DNA of 64,000 nucleotides from Nitrospirota bacterium (GTDB lineage: Bacteria; Nitrospirota; Thermodesulfovibrionia; Thermodesulfovibrionales; UBA6898), in contig SCQH01000078.1 of assembly GCA_004321925.1 (NCBI GenBank), positions 1 through 64,000 of the forward strand. The letters run 5' to 3'. Under the pieces are notes generated by a model. It was not told where the DNA came from. It did not search any database and saw only the letters and a program-made list of their open reading frames with translations. Of this stretch, positions 27,448 through 36,719 are shown in pieces. The position numbers and the translations under genes are program-made. The stretch's first letter is position 1. Each line of letters starts with the position of its first letter.

Positions 27448-27819
27448 TCAAGCTTCCATATACTGTTTCACGACCACCGGCAGTTCCCGGGTGTTGATCG
27501 GCTTCGACAGGTAGTGATCGAACCCGGCGTTCAGTATCTTCTCCCTGTCCCCGGTCATTGCAAAGGACGTGAGGGCAATGACCCTGATCGAACGTGTCTC
27601 GGGCGTCGCCTTAAGCATTTTCAATGCGCTGAAGCCGTCCATGACCGGCATCTGGATATCAAGGAAAATAAGCCCGGGGATATGCTCCCTGGCCAGCCTC
27701 ACGCCCTCCTCTCCGTCGGCCGCCTCCAGCACCTCATAGCCATGATACTGCAGGACATCCCGCAGCAGCACCCTGTTTTTGGTGTTGTCCTCCACGATGA
27801 GTATTTTTTTAGACATCAC
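27448..27819 (-). CDS. Single-domain response regulator (CheY/DivK-like)
   Basis: 123 residues, only a receiver: ILIVEDNTKNR, acceptor Asp in LIFLDIQMPVMDG, Thr in ALTSFAM, Lys in LSKPINTREL. It is the first clear gene of the chemosensory array and a candidate phosphate acceptor of CheA. The first codon is GTG (27819), directly followed by ATG (27816). Both overlap the stop of a 38-codon ORF upstream. Confidence 0.9.
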   Translation of the reverse strand: MMSKKILIVEDNTKNRVLLRDVLQYHGYEVLEAADGEEGVRLAREHIPGLIFLDIQMPVMDGFSALKMLKATPETRSIRVIALTSFAMTGDREKILNAGFDHYLSKPINTRELPVVVKQYMEA

Positions 27820-27932
27820 CCTCTTTCCCCCATCCCCTTGTTCAGCTCCCCGATAACCCCTTTTCGGCAGACCTCCCCTTTCCCTGATATGTGACCCTGA
27901 TTTTCAAGGCTTTCATCGATCTGAACGTTCAT
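27816..27932 (-). CDS. Candidate 38-residue small protein or leader peptide
   Basis: The ORF begins MNVQIDESLENQG and ends NKGMGERG. A GGGG stretch lies 7 bp upstream of the ATG, and its TGA overlaps the response-regulator start (TGATG). That is the layout of translational coupling. There is no recognised domain and it may be a remnant. The remaining 167-bp gap to the next gene (27933-28099) shows no clear sigma70 promoter. Confidence 0.3.
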   Translation of the reverse strand: MNVQIDESLENQGHISGKGEVCRKGVIGELNKGMGERG

Positions 27933-28099
27933 GTAATCCCCAAATAGCAGTTAAGCGTTAACAGAGCATTGCCCGGTCAGTTCAGCGCATCTCAAAACTG
28001 ACTTTCTTACCTGATAATGCACATTATTTCATGGATTGAGGGCGATGTCTACCGGAAAGTTCGGAAAAAAAAGGGAAGGTGTCTTTTATGAAAAAACCG

Positions 28100-30466
28100 C
28101 TATGCGTCCAGAATGCTTCTCACCTTCCGGAGGAGATCACCCGGGGATATCGGTTTATAGGCTATGGCCGCAGAGTTTCCCAAGGTCGTCTTGGCCCTGA
28201 CAATATCAGGGGAATACCCGGAGGTAAAGAGTATTTTAACGTCGGGCATTATAGCTCTGATCTCGTCATACGCCTCTTTACCACCCTTCTTCGGCATGAT
28301 GAGGTCAAACAAAAGAAGCTGTATCCGGTCCTTATGCTCCCGGTATTTTTGCACGGCATCCTCACCGTCGACAGCCGAAATGACCGTATAGCCGGAGTCC
28401 TTCAGTACAGTCTCCGTCAGATTCCTTACGACATGGTTGTCCTCGGCAAGAAGGACCGTCTCTGTTCCCTGAGCCGGTGAAACCATTTCAGGCTGCGCCT
28501 GTTCATCTCCCTGCATGGAGGCCAGAAGCGGCAGGAATATCCTGAAGGTCGTCCCCAGGCCCGGCTCGCTGTATGCATGGATAAATCCCTCATGCTGCCG
28601 GACTATGCCGTAAATGACCGCAAGCCCCAGTCCGGTGCCCTTCCCCACCTCTTTTGTCGTATAAAAAGGCTCGTATATCCTCTTGAGCGTCTCTTCATCC
28701 ATGCCAATGCCGGTATCCGAGACCGTGATCAGCGCATACATCTCGGGCTTGCCATACCCATGAAGCGCAATGAACTGCTCATTCAGCCTGACCTGCCCGG
28801 TGGTCAGGGTGAAGCTGCCTCCCATCGGCATGGCGTCCCGCGCATTCGTCGCCAGGTTCATCAGGACCTGCTCGAGCTGATGAGCATCGGCCAGGACCCG
28901 AAGCTCCGGGTCAGGAAGGTTCGTCTGAAAGGAGATGTCCTCACCGATGACCCGTGCCAGGAACTTTTCGAGCTTCCTGACGATCGCGTTGAGATCGATC
29001 GGCCTTTTGTTGATGAGCTGCTTCCTGCTGAAAAGAAGAAGGTCCTTTGTCAGATGAGCTGCCCGTTCTGCGGCCTCAAGCATATTTTCGATGTTCAGCC
29101 GGACGGGATCGTCAGGGCCCATCGACATGAGGGTCAGATGCCCGTAGCCGATGATGGCAGTCAGTATATTGTTGAAGTCATGCGCCACGCCTCCGGCAAG
29201 GGTGCCGATGGATTCCATCTTCTGGGACTGCCGGAGCTGCTCTTCGAGCCTGCGGTGCTCGGTGATATCCCGGGTTATCCCCAGCAGGGCAACGATCTCA
29301 TCCTTTTCATTGCGGAAAGGGACAGCATGGGTCTCAAGCCATACGTGTCTTCCTTTGATGCCGACCACCTCGAAGACCAGGGTCCCGGTCTCCCCCTCAA
29401 AAACCCTCCGGGTGAGGTCCAGGAACGCCTGGCGGTATTCGGACGTGACCAGCGGACAGACGCACTGGCCTTTGACCTGGTCGAGAGAATCCGCCTGAAG
29501 CATCTCAAGCCCGGCGCGGTTCATCATGATCAGTTTGGCCTCGGCGTCAAGCAGCTTGACACATTCAGGTTCTGTATCGATGATCGCCTGCAGAAGCTTC
29601 TCACTTCTTTCCTTAGCCAGGTCAGACAGCCTCTGTTCGGTTATGTCGACGGCAATGCAGGCGAACTGGCCCGGAGCAGGCCGATAGGCCGTCACCTCAT
29701 AGTACTTTCCGAGTTCGGCCGAATAATTTTTGTAATGAAGGGTCTCTCCTGTCATCGCCACATGGCCATACTGCTCGATCCAGTATGGCTCGGTCTTGGG
29801 CATCACCTCCAGCACGGTCCTGCCGATCAGGTCTTGAGCCCTCAGGCCGGTGACCCGTTCAAAGGCCGGGTTCACCTCCAGGAAACGGTAGTCGCAGGGT
29901 TTTCCTTCCGCATCACAGATGATCTCGTGGAGGGCAAACCCGTCGATCATCGAGTCAAACAGTTCCCGGTAGCGGCGTTCGCTCTGCTGCAGGGCCTCTT
30001 CTGCCTTCTTGCGCCCGGAGATATCACGGACCAGGACAAGGAGCTGGTCGGTCCCGGCGACCGAGGCCCGCCGCATGTTCACTTCAGCCCAGAACAGCCG
30101 GCCGCTTTTGTCCTTGCATAACCATTCGAAGAGCTGCGGCTCTCCCTGCGCGGCCCTTGCAAGCCACTCACGGGCATGCGCCTGCGTGTAGGACCCTTCA
30201 TTCTGGCTCATATCCCCGACACTCAGACGCAGGGCCTCGGCCTTTGAGTAGCCGAACATTTCACACATCCGCTGGTTCACATCCAGGATGGCACCGGTCT
30301 CCGGATCATGGATAAAGATCGCATCGCTGATAGAGTCGAAGATCGCCCGGAAGCGTTCCTCGCTTACCTTCAGCTGCTCTTCAGTGTTCCTTACATCAGA
30401 CAAGAAGACCCCAAAAAGTTCCCATGTCTCCATTATATACAGATCCGCCGCAAAAGGGAATGCCAT
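28100..30466 (-). CDS. Multi-PAS hybrid sensor kinase with C-terminal receiver
   Basis: 788 residues from the chosen ATG; an ATG at 30433 (METWELFG) is also possible. Both lack a clear ribosome site. The ORF stays open to 30709, but that part would be antisense to the DUF2339 gene and looks non-coding. Three PAS domains (about 28-145, 155-275, 285-410), HisKA of the AHDFNN type, HATPase with DTGIGMDEE and GTGLGLAVIYGIV, and a C-terminal receiver (LLLFDLIMPKKGG). No membrane segment. Its own transcription unit or the start of the array; it lies 167 bp upstream of the small ORF. Confidence 0.88.
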   Translation of the reverse strand: MAFPFAADLYIMETWELFGVFLSDVRNTEEQLKVSEERFRAIFDSISDAIFIHDPETGAILDVNQRMCEMFGYSKAEALRLSVGDMSQNEGSYTQAHAREWLARAAQGEPQLFEWLCKDKSGRLFWAEVNMRRASVAGTDQLLVLVRDISGRKKAEEALQQSERRYRELFDSMIDGFALHEIICDAEGKPCDYRFLEVNPAFERVTGLRAQDLIGRTVLEVMPKTEPYWIEQYGHVAMTGETLHYKNYSAELGKYYEVTAYRPAPGQFACIAVDITEQRLSDLAKERSEKLLQAIIDTEPECVKLLDAEAKLIMMNRAGLEMLQADSLDQVKGQCVCPLVTSEYRQAFLDLTRRVFEGETGTLVFEVVGIKGRHVWLETHAVPFRNEKDEIVALLGITRDITEHRRLEEQLRQSQKMESIGTLAGGVAHDFNNILTAIIGYGHLTLMSMGPDDPVRLNIENMLEAAERAAHLTKDLLLFSRKQLINKRPIDLNAIVRKLEKFLARVIGEDISFQTNLPDPELRVLADAHQLEQVLMNLATNARDAMPMGGSFTLTTGQVRLNEQFIALHGYGKPEMYALITVSDTGIGMDEETLKRIYEPFYTTKEVGKGTGLGLAVIYGIVRQHEGFIHAYSEPGLGTTFRIFLPLLASMQGDEQAQPEMVSPAQGTETVLLAEDNHVVRNLTETVLKDSGYTVISAVDGEDAVQKYREHKDRIQLLLFDLIMPKKGGKEAYDEIRAIMPDVKILFTSGYSPDIVRAKTTLGNSAAIAYKPISPGDLLRKVRSILDA

Positions 30467-30510
30467 GCTTTTTTTCTTGAAAGCAGCCGGCGCATATCGT
30501 ATCATTAGCA

Positions 30511-32289
30511 ATGCCGGAGAATGGCCAGATGGAAAACAGCAGCGAAAATATACTCCCCGAACTGGTGAAACGGCTCGAGGCCCTCGAAGCGGACATGGTC
30601 CGGATAAAAAAGGTCCTGGCCGTCTCGCGGACCCATCCACATATGGTCCCGGAGCCGGTGAAACCACCGGCAGCTCCCGAAGCCCGGAGGGTCGCGGCCC
30701 CGCAGCCACCTCTGCTCAAAGGGTCCCTTGAAAACGCTATCGGCACGCGCTGGATCGGCCGCATCGGCATGCTCGCGGTGATATTCGGGGTTGCCTTCTT
30801 CCTGAAATACTCCTTTGACAACCGGCTGATCGGCGAGACCGGGAGGATCATCCTCGGCATTGTGGCCGGAACAGGTTTTATTGCGGGAGGGGAGTTCTTC
30901 CAGAGGAGGAAGGACTGGACGCTCTATGGTCAGATCCTTACCGGAGGCGGGCTGGCGATACTCTATTTCTCTATTTATGCGGCCTTTGCCTTCTATCACC
31001 TGATACCACTGAGCCTTGCCTTCGGCGCCCTGATCGCGATCACCACGACGGGGATCCTTCTGTCGGTCCGGTATTCCGCCCTTTCCGTCGTTGCCATCGG
31101 TATCCTTGGCGGTTTCCTGACACCGGTAATGCTCTCGACCGGCGAGAACAGGCCCTATTCGCTCTTCTCCTATATCCTGCTGCTTGACGCAGGCATCCTC
31201 ACCGTTGCCTGGTTCAGAAAATGGCCTTCCCTGACCATCGCCTCCCTGGCCGGCACGGTTTCGATCTACTTTGGCTGGCACTTCAGGTTCTATACCCCGG
31301 ACCAGCAGGCCCTGGCCTTCGGTATCGTCACCACTTTTTTCATACTCTACAACCTCTGGGTATTTCTGAAAGAAAAAGCCGGTCTCTCCGGCATGCTCCT
31401 CGTCTTCAGCAGCGCCGCATGCTACCTGCTGGCCGTACATACCCAGAACCGGCATATGAATGACTGGGTGCTAAAGTCCTTTATCCTCGGCCTCACCTTT
31501 GCCGAGGTGGCCATGGCCGACCTCAGCCGCAGGTTCAGGGCCGCTGAAAAGGTCCTGACCCAGAGCTTTCTGGGGGTCTCCTTTGTCTGTAATGTGATCG
31601 CGCTCTTCATCCTCTTCGACAAGGGTTGGCTCTCATCAGCACTGACCGCCGAGATGGTTGCCCTTGCCTTTATCGGGACCAGGCTGAAGAACCTGCAGCT
31701 GAGGGTCATCTCTTATATCCTTGCCGCCTTGTCCGCGGGACGGTTCATCGATGAGCTCATGCTTCATGCCGGGCCTTTTGAAAAGATCCTGCCGGTCATC
31801 AATTACCGGTTCCTGGCCTGCGGCCTGATAATCGCCGGCTTTTACCTGCTCCTCTTCCTTCTGAATAAGCACCGGGAGACGCTCTCACACAACGAGCTTC
31901 CGCTGATCCCGCTCAGTCTCGTGATGACACAGCTCCTCTCCATTGTCCTGCTCTCTGCCGAGGTCATGGACTTCTTCAGGTTCTCTTCAGCAGCCACGCT
32001 CCTGGAGATCAGGTATGCCCGGGAGCTTTCGCTCTCGATACTCTGGACCGTGTATGCCTCTGTGGTGATCGGGGCCGGTATCCTGAAGAAGATCAGGCTC
32101 CTCAGGGTGATGGGCATCCTGCTTGCGGCTGCCGCGATCATCAAGGTCTTTCTTTTTGATCTTTCGGCGCTTCAGACGGTCTACCGTATCGTCTCCTTTA
32201 TCATGCTCGGCCTGATCCTGCTGGCCGTATCGTACTTTTACAACCGTTTCAGGGACCGCATCTTCGGAGGAGACGAGCATGAACGGTAG
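30511..32289 (+). CDS. DUF2339 polytopic membrane protein
   Basis: 592 residues. An N-terminal cytoplasmic coiled-coil and proline-rich part (about 1-70) precedes the family signature LENAIGTRWIGRIGMLAVIFGVAFFLKY and then some 15 or more hydrophobic helices to the C-terminus. The family function is unknown. It is divergent from the hybrid kinase, with only 45 bp between them. It overlaps the DUF3999 gene by 11 bp; DUF2339 and DUF3999 genes are often neighbours, so the products may form one membrane complex. Confidence 0.85.
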   Translation: MPENGQMENSSENILPELVKRLEALEADMVRIKKVLAVSRTHPHMVPEPVKPPAAPEARRVAAPQPPLLKGSLENAIGTRWIGRIGMLAVIFGVAFFLKYSFDNRLIGETGRIILGIVAGTGFIAGGEFFQRRKDWTLYGQILTGGGLAILYFSIYAAFAFYHLIPLSLAFGALIAITTTGILLSVRYSALSVVAIGILGGFLTPVMLSTGENRPYSLFSYILLLDAGILTVAWFRKWPSLTIASLAGTVSIYFGWHFRFYTPDQQALAFGIVTTFFILYNLWVFLKEKAGLSGMLLVFSSAACYLLAVHTQNRHMNDWVLKSFILGLTFAEVAMADLSRRFRAAEKVLTQSFLGVSFVCNVIALFILFDKGWLSSALTAEMVALAFIGTRLKNLQLRVISYILAALSAGRFIDELMLHAGPFEKILPVINYRFLACGLIIAGFYLLLFLLNKHRETLSHNELPLIPLSLVMTQLLSIVLLSAEVMDFFRFSSAATLLEIRYARELSLSILWTVYASVVIGAGILKKIRLLRVMGILLAAAAIIKVFLFDLSALQTVYRIVSFIMLGLILLAVSYFYNRFRDRIFGGDEHER

Positions 32290-33553
32290 CCTCGTAAGAG
32301 CACTTCTCCTGGTCATACCCTTTCTTCTATGCAGTGCGGTCTGCAGCGCTGATTTCAAGGAGGCATACTGGGAGAACTATGCCGAGATCCATCTGCCTGC
32401 CTCTGATCCCCTGCCCCCGCTGGGGGGCCTCATGCTCGATCCTTCGAAATTTCAGGGCAGCGGCAGGGGAGATACCTTTTCTGATATCAGGGTCCTGACC
32501 CGGGACAAGGCCGAAGTGCCCTACCAGATCATTTCCCGCGCCCCGGTCACCAGGACGGAAGCGGTCCCGGTGCATATGAAGAACCTTTCCCTGACGCCGG
32601 GCAACGAAACCTTATGCATCGGGCAGATCGAGCAGGCCCCGGTCACCTACAATGTGGTCGAGGTCCTGACGGCGGATAAAGGTTTTTTCAGGCAGGTCAG
32701 CATCTCCGGAAGCATGGACGGACGGCAATGGAACATGATTAAACCGAACGGGGTGGTCTTCGACTATGTCTATTCCCCTGAAGATGCGATCAGACATGTC
32801 AGGATAAAGATACCCGACAGCACGTACCCTTTTCTCGAAATAAGGATCATGAACAAACAGGAAGCTCCGCTGAGCGTCAAGGGCCTCAGCGTCTCGTATG
32901 TCAGGACCGACCCCGGCTCAGAGGAACAGGTCGGCGCCTGGCTCAGTTCGACAGAGCAGGACATAAAGAACAGGCAGAGCATCCTCATGGTCTCGACCTC
33001 CTCGTTATTTCCGGTCGGAAAGATCGACCTCCTGACGCAGGAAAAGAACTTCAGGAGAAAGGTGGAGGTCTTTACCAGAGCCGGAAACGGGGACTGGACA
33101 AAATGGGCAGAGGACATCATCTTCAGCTTCCAGACCGACACGGTCAATGAAGCGAAGCTCCAGGTCCTCTTCCCTGAGATCGCCAGCCGCGAACTCAAGC
33201 TGGTCATCAGGAATTATGACAGCCCGCCCCTGGCGATCACCGGGATACGGATGAGCGGACACCGCAGAACGCTTGTGTTCAAGCTGGATGCCCGGCAGCG
33301 ATATTTCATCTTCTGGGGCAATCCGACGGCACGGGGCCCGCAGTATGACATTGCGGAGCTTGTCTCACGGCATGCGATCGACGCGATACCCGCTTTTTCT
33401 GTCGGACCGGCGCTGAAGAATCCCGGCTTCACCGACCCCTCAAAAAGACTCCCCTTTACCGAGAGATTTACCTATCTGATCTACGGGGTTGTGGCCCTGC
33501 TCATCTTCGGACTGATAGCCTGGCAGTACCGGATCATAAAGAAGACCGTCTGA
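32279..33553 (+). CDS. DUF3999 membrane-anchored periplasmic protein
   Basis: 424 residues: signal peptide (about 1-24, ending CSAVCSA), a large beta-rich extracytoplasmic region, and a C-terminal transmembrane helix (about 398-418) with a short basic tail. The arrangement and the partner DUF2339 gene fit the DUF3999 family, whose role is unknown. The C-terminal anchor would keep it next to the DUF2339 protein. It ends 21 bp from the convergent xerD stop. Confidence 0.75.
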   Translation: MNGSLVRALLLVIPFLLCSAVCSADFKEAYWENYAEIHLPASDPLPPLGGLMLDPSKFQGSGRGDTFSDIRVLTRDKAEVPYQIISRAPVTRTEAVPVHMKNLSLTPGNETLCIGQIEQAPVTYNVVEVLTADKGFFRQVSISGSMDGRQWNMIKPNGVVFDYVYSPEDAIRHVRIKIPDSTYPFLEIRIMNKQEAPLSVKGLSVSYVRTDPGSEEQVGAWLSSTEQDIKNRQSILMVSTSSLFPVGKIDLLTQEKNFRRKVEVFTRAGNGDWTKWAEDIIFSFQTDTVNEAKLQVLFPEIASRELKLVIRNYDSPPLAITGIRMSGHRRTLVFKLDARQRYFIFWGNPTARGPQYDIAELVSRHAIDAIPAFSVGPALKNPGFTDPSKRLPFTERFTYLIYGVVALLIFGLIAWQYRIIKKTV

Positions 33554-33574
33554 GCGCCTGCGGATGGACGGGCC

Positions 33575-34447
33575 TTACGCCCGGGGATGGTATTTTTTGA
33601 AGGCCTTCTTGATCCGGTCGGTCGTGACCTTCGTATAGATCTGCGTCGTCGAAATATCCGCATGCCCGAGCATCTTCTGGACAGACCTGAGGTCTGCCCC
33701 GCCATCAAGGAGGTGGGTCGCAAAACAGTGGCGGATCGTATGGGGGTGGAGGTCGATCCCTATCTGTTTTCCGACCTCCTTGATGGTCTGCCAGAACCTC
33801 TGACGGGTCATGGCGCCCCCCCTGTTGGTCACAAAAAGATGCGGGGACTGCCTTTTCTTAAGTATTTCCGGCCTCTCCTCACTGACGTATTTCCTGATCT
33901 TTTCAAGGGCCCGCATATTGACCGGCACGACCCTCTCCTTCTGGCCTTTGCCCAGGACCCTGATGAACCCGGCCTCAAAATTTATATCGCCGGTCTTGAT
34001 GCCGATAAGCTCGCTCACCCTCAGGCCGGAGGAGTAGAGCAGTTCGATCATCGACGCATCCCGCATGACGGTCCGGCCCCGGTGCTTTGCCTCAAGCAGG
34101 GCCCGGACCTCGTCGAGGCTCAGCGCCTGCGGTACCCTCTCCCACTTTCTGGGCAGCTGTATCGTCTCGGAAGGGTCGTCCTTCCTGAGGTCCTCAATGA
34201 GCATATACTTATACAGCGCCTTCATGGATGAGATATACCTGCAGATGGTGGAGAGTGCATACCCGCTGCCCCGCAGCAGCTCCATAAAATCAATGAGGTC
34301 AGCGGTGGCTGCATCAGCAAGGGAGAGCTTTCTCTCCGAGAGGAACAGCTGAAGCCTGGTGAGATCGGTTTCGTATGATGAGAGGGTGTTTTTCGCGAGG
34401 CCTTTTTCTACCGAGAGGTAGGTGATAAAACTGCTAAGCAACTCCAC
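33575..34447 (-). CDS. xerD: Tyrosine recombinase XerD-like
   Basis: 290 residues with an N-terminal SAM-like core-binding domain (3-85) and catalytic domain (about 110-285). The Arg (SSGLRVSEL), HTIRHCFATHLLDGG with the His-x-x-Arg pair, LGHADISTTQIYT and active-site Tyr are all present. The length and sequence fit chromosomal XerC/D, which resolves dimers at dif, better than an integrase. No mobile element surrounds it. GTG start; overlaps the YprB-like gene by 14 bp. Confidence 0.9.
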   Translation of the reverse strand: MELLSSFITYLSVEKGLAKNTLSSYETDLTRLQLFLSERKLSLADAATADLIDFMELLRGSGYALSTICRYISSMKALYKYMLIEDLRKDDPSETIQLPRKWERVPQALSLDEVRALLEAKHRGRTVMRDASMIELLYSSGLRVSELIGIKTGDINFEAGFIRVLGKGQKERVVPVNMRALEKIRKYVSEERPEILKKRQSPHLFVTNRGGAMTRQRFWQTIKEVGKQIGIDLHPHTIRHCFATHLLDGGADLRSVQKMLGHADISTTQIYTKVTTDRIKKAFKKYHPRA

Positions 34448-35216
34448 TGGAGAGATATTCCTCGATGCCGGTCGAGAGTCTGAGCCTCTCGTAGAAGACC
34501 GACGCCATATGCATCAGGTTCACCGTGTCTTCCCGGTTATAGGTTATCAGCAGGTTAAGAGCCTCCTCGGAACCGCGGCGGTACGCCTCCCAGAGTTTCA
34601 CGGCATCATATCCGCCGAGGCCCTGGACCGACTCCTCCCTCATGATCCCAAGGGTCTGCTCCAGTTTTTTGAGCCCGCCCTCAAGCCCGAGCCTTTTCGC
34701 AGCAAAACAGAGATCAAAATGGGGGATATTGAATCTCACCCCCTTGAACGACTTGAGGATGAACGGGACGTCGAACGAAGCGCCATAAAAGGTTATCAGG
34801 CATTTATATCTCGAGATCTCACGGGTGAGGTTCTCAGCGGTCAGGTCCTCTCCCCGGATAAGGGCCTTGTATTCATAGCCGTCGTAAAGACCGACCACGG
34901 TCACCACCCCGCCGTAATGAGGCTGGAACCCGTTCGTCTCGATATCAAGGCATACGGCATTCTCCCTGAAAAAATCAAAGAGCCTCCAGTGGTCCCTTCG
35001 CTTGATGCGGCAGTTGAAGTACTCGGCATTCCCTGCCTGAAGCTCCTCGTCATCCCTGTTGAGCAGCGCGTCATACAAAACCTTCCTCTCGGGGCTGACC
35101 CCGGGGAGCTGTTGAGTCCCGGTAAAGTCCTTCCAGGTCAGTATGCCGTCCTTCCAAAGGCGTTTTTCTGTCTTTTCTCCTATGCCGTCAAGGGTGCAGA
35201 ACGTATTTTTGATCAT
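34434..35216 (-). CDS. RNase H-like 3'-5' exonuclease domain protein (YprB family)
   Basis: 260 residues. DEDD-type motifs are visible: AVCLDIETNG (first Asp/Glu), LITFYGASFDVPFI, and YNREDTVNLMHM (last Asp). This matches the RNase_H_2/YprB family of presumed exonucleases. An N-terminal LDGIGEKTEKRLW segment looks like a helix-hairpin-helix. It is in the same operon as xerD. Substrate unknown. The 190-bp gap upstream (35217-35406) holds no convincing promoter. Confidence 0.82.
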   Translation of the reverse strand: MIKNTFCTLDGIGEKTEKRLWKDGILTWKDFTGTQQLPGVSPERKVLYDALLNRDDEELQAGNAEYFNCRIKRRDHWRLFDFFRENAVCLDIETNGFQPHYGGVVTVVGLYDGYEYKALIRGEDLTAENLTREISRYKCLITFYGASFDVPFILKSFKGVRFNIPHFDLCFAAKRLGLEGGLKKLEQTLGIMREESVQGLGGYDAVKLWEAYRRGSEEALNLLITYNREDTVNLMHMASVFYERLRLSTGIEEYLSSGVA

Positions 35217-35409
35217 AACTCACAATGAGATATCTGTAGAACGCAGGAAACGTCTTCTGAACAAGCAGTTTTCAGGTTTATAAATATCCGGTCCTTTCAA
35301 TGTACTGCTCTATTATAAAAAATGTACAATCTTATTGCCATATACCGGGATAATCAGCTAAAATTCAATATGGAAAGCGGAGTGCCGTTGACATGAGAAG
35401 AAATATTTG

Positions 35410-36612
35410 ATGCCGTATGCCAGTTCAATGATGACGACCCTGAGATTGGCGGCAGGCATGCTTTTTACGGCTATTATGGTCTGCTCTGCTTTTTTTGCCC
35501 TGCCGCTCGCGGCAGGAGCGGCACCGGCCGAGGACAAACCGCTGCCAGTCTGCTACCGGTGCCATAAAAAACAGATGGACGGCAAGAACGTCCATCCGGT
35601 GGTCAAAACAAAGGGCTGTATCGCCTGTCACACAAACCCGCACTCTGCCAAGCATAAGGCCACGAAATTTCTTCCGGCAACCGGGACCGAGCTCTGCTTC
35701 CTCTGCCACGACAAGGCGAAGTTCACGAAAAAGATCCAGCACCCCCCTGTTGCGGCAGGCGACTGCCAGTCCTGTCATGAGGTCCATGTGTCGGAGAATT
35801 CAAAATTACTGACGGCCAAGATGCCTGACCTCTGCTTCAACTGTCACGACAAGGCAAAGTTCGAAAATAAGAGCACACACCCGCCGGTCGCTGCCGGGGA
35901 ATGCATCTCCTGTCATGATCCTCACAGCAGTGATACCGAAAAGCTGCTGATAGCCGATACCCCGGAGCTCTGTTACACCTGTCATGACAAAAAGAAGTTC
36001 AGGGGCAAAAAGAGGCGGCACCTGCCTGTCCGGTACGGGTATTGCGCCTCATGCCATAATCCGCATGCCTCACCCTATGCTAAACTGCTCATTGAAGAGC
36101 CGCCGGCTTTGTGTTTCAACTGCCATGATGAGGATAATTTCAAGGGGAAGAAGGTCATACACAGCCCGGTCGAAGGCGGACTCTGCGGCAGCTGCCATGC
36201 CCCTCACCAGTCGTCGTTCAAACGCCTGCTGCTCAGCAAACGGCCGAACCTCTGCTTCGGCTGCCATGACGACAAAATGTTCTCTCAGAGGAACATCCAC
36301 CCGCCGGTCGAACGGGGGCGCTGCAATGCCTGTCATAGCCCGCACGCGTCGAACATGAAAGCACTCCTGCCGAAGGAGGTCAATGCCCTCTGTCATAAGT
36401 GTCATAAGAAGATCGGCCCGTCCCATATCAGCGCGGGCATCTCGCGGAAGGGGCATCCTGTCAGGACAGACAGGGAGCGGCTCGTCGACGGGAAAAGGAT
36501 AAAGCTCTCCTGCATATCCTGTCATGATCCGCACAGCACCAATACGATAAAGCTCTTTAAGTTCCCGGTGAAAAGCGCCATGGAGCTCTGCATCAACTGC
36601 CATAAGAAGTAG
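35410..36612 (+). CDS. Periplasmic 15-heme c-type cytochrome with doubled-CxxCH repeats
   Basis: 400 residues with a signal peptide (ending AGAAPA) and 15 CxxCH motifs. They are arranged as about seven repeats of roughly 42 residues, each with CFNCHDKAKF followed by HPPVAAGECISCHDPHSS. This is the doubled-CxxCH repeat family. The protein is probably an elongated electron conduit or storage protein in the periplasm or exported. The start is uncertain (TTG 35407, ATG 35410, 35428 or 35431); a GAGAAG stretch precedes the first two. It lies 46 bp before the promoter of the next cytochrome genes. Confidence 0.9.
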   Translation: MPYASSMMTTLRLAAGMLFTAIMVCSAFFALPLAAGAAPAEDKPLPVCYRCHKKQMDGKNVHPVVKTKGCIACHTNPHSAKHKATKFLPATGTELCFLCHDKAKFTKKIQHPPVAAGDCQSCHEVHVSENSKLLTAKMPDLCFNCHDKAKFENKSTHPPVAAGECISCHDPHSSDTEKLLIADTPELCYTCHDKKKFRGKKRRHLPVRYGYCASCHNPHASPYAKLLIEEPPALCFNCHDEDNFKGKKVIHSPVEGGLCGSCHAPHQSSFKRLLLSKRPNLCFGCHDDKMFSQRNIHPPVERGRCNACHSPHASNMKALLPKEVNALCHKCHKKIGPSHISAGISRKGHPVRTDRERLVDGKRIKLSCISCHDPHSTNTIKLFKFPVKSAMELCINCHKK

Positions 36613-36657
36613 TCGTGAGCTGCGTTCGACTGCAGTTAGACCCCCGTTAAATCCTGA

Positions 36658-36686
36658 TTGACAAACAGCCTTTCATCCGGTAGCAT
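36658..36686 (+). promoter_or_regulatory. Sigma70-type promoter of the triheme-cytochrome operon
   Basis: TTGACA (36658-36663), 17-bp spacer, TAGCAT (36681-36686). The predicted start is A36693, downstream of the only in-frame ATG (36687). This bears on where the first gene's translation begins. Confidence 0.5.
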
Positions 36687-36719
36687 ATGCGTACTAATAA
36701 CTTTCCAGGGGGGTGTATC

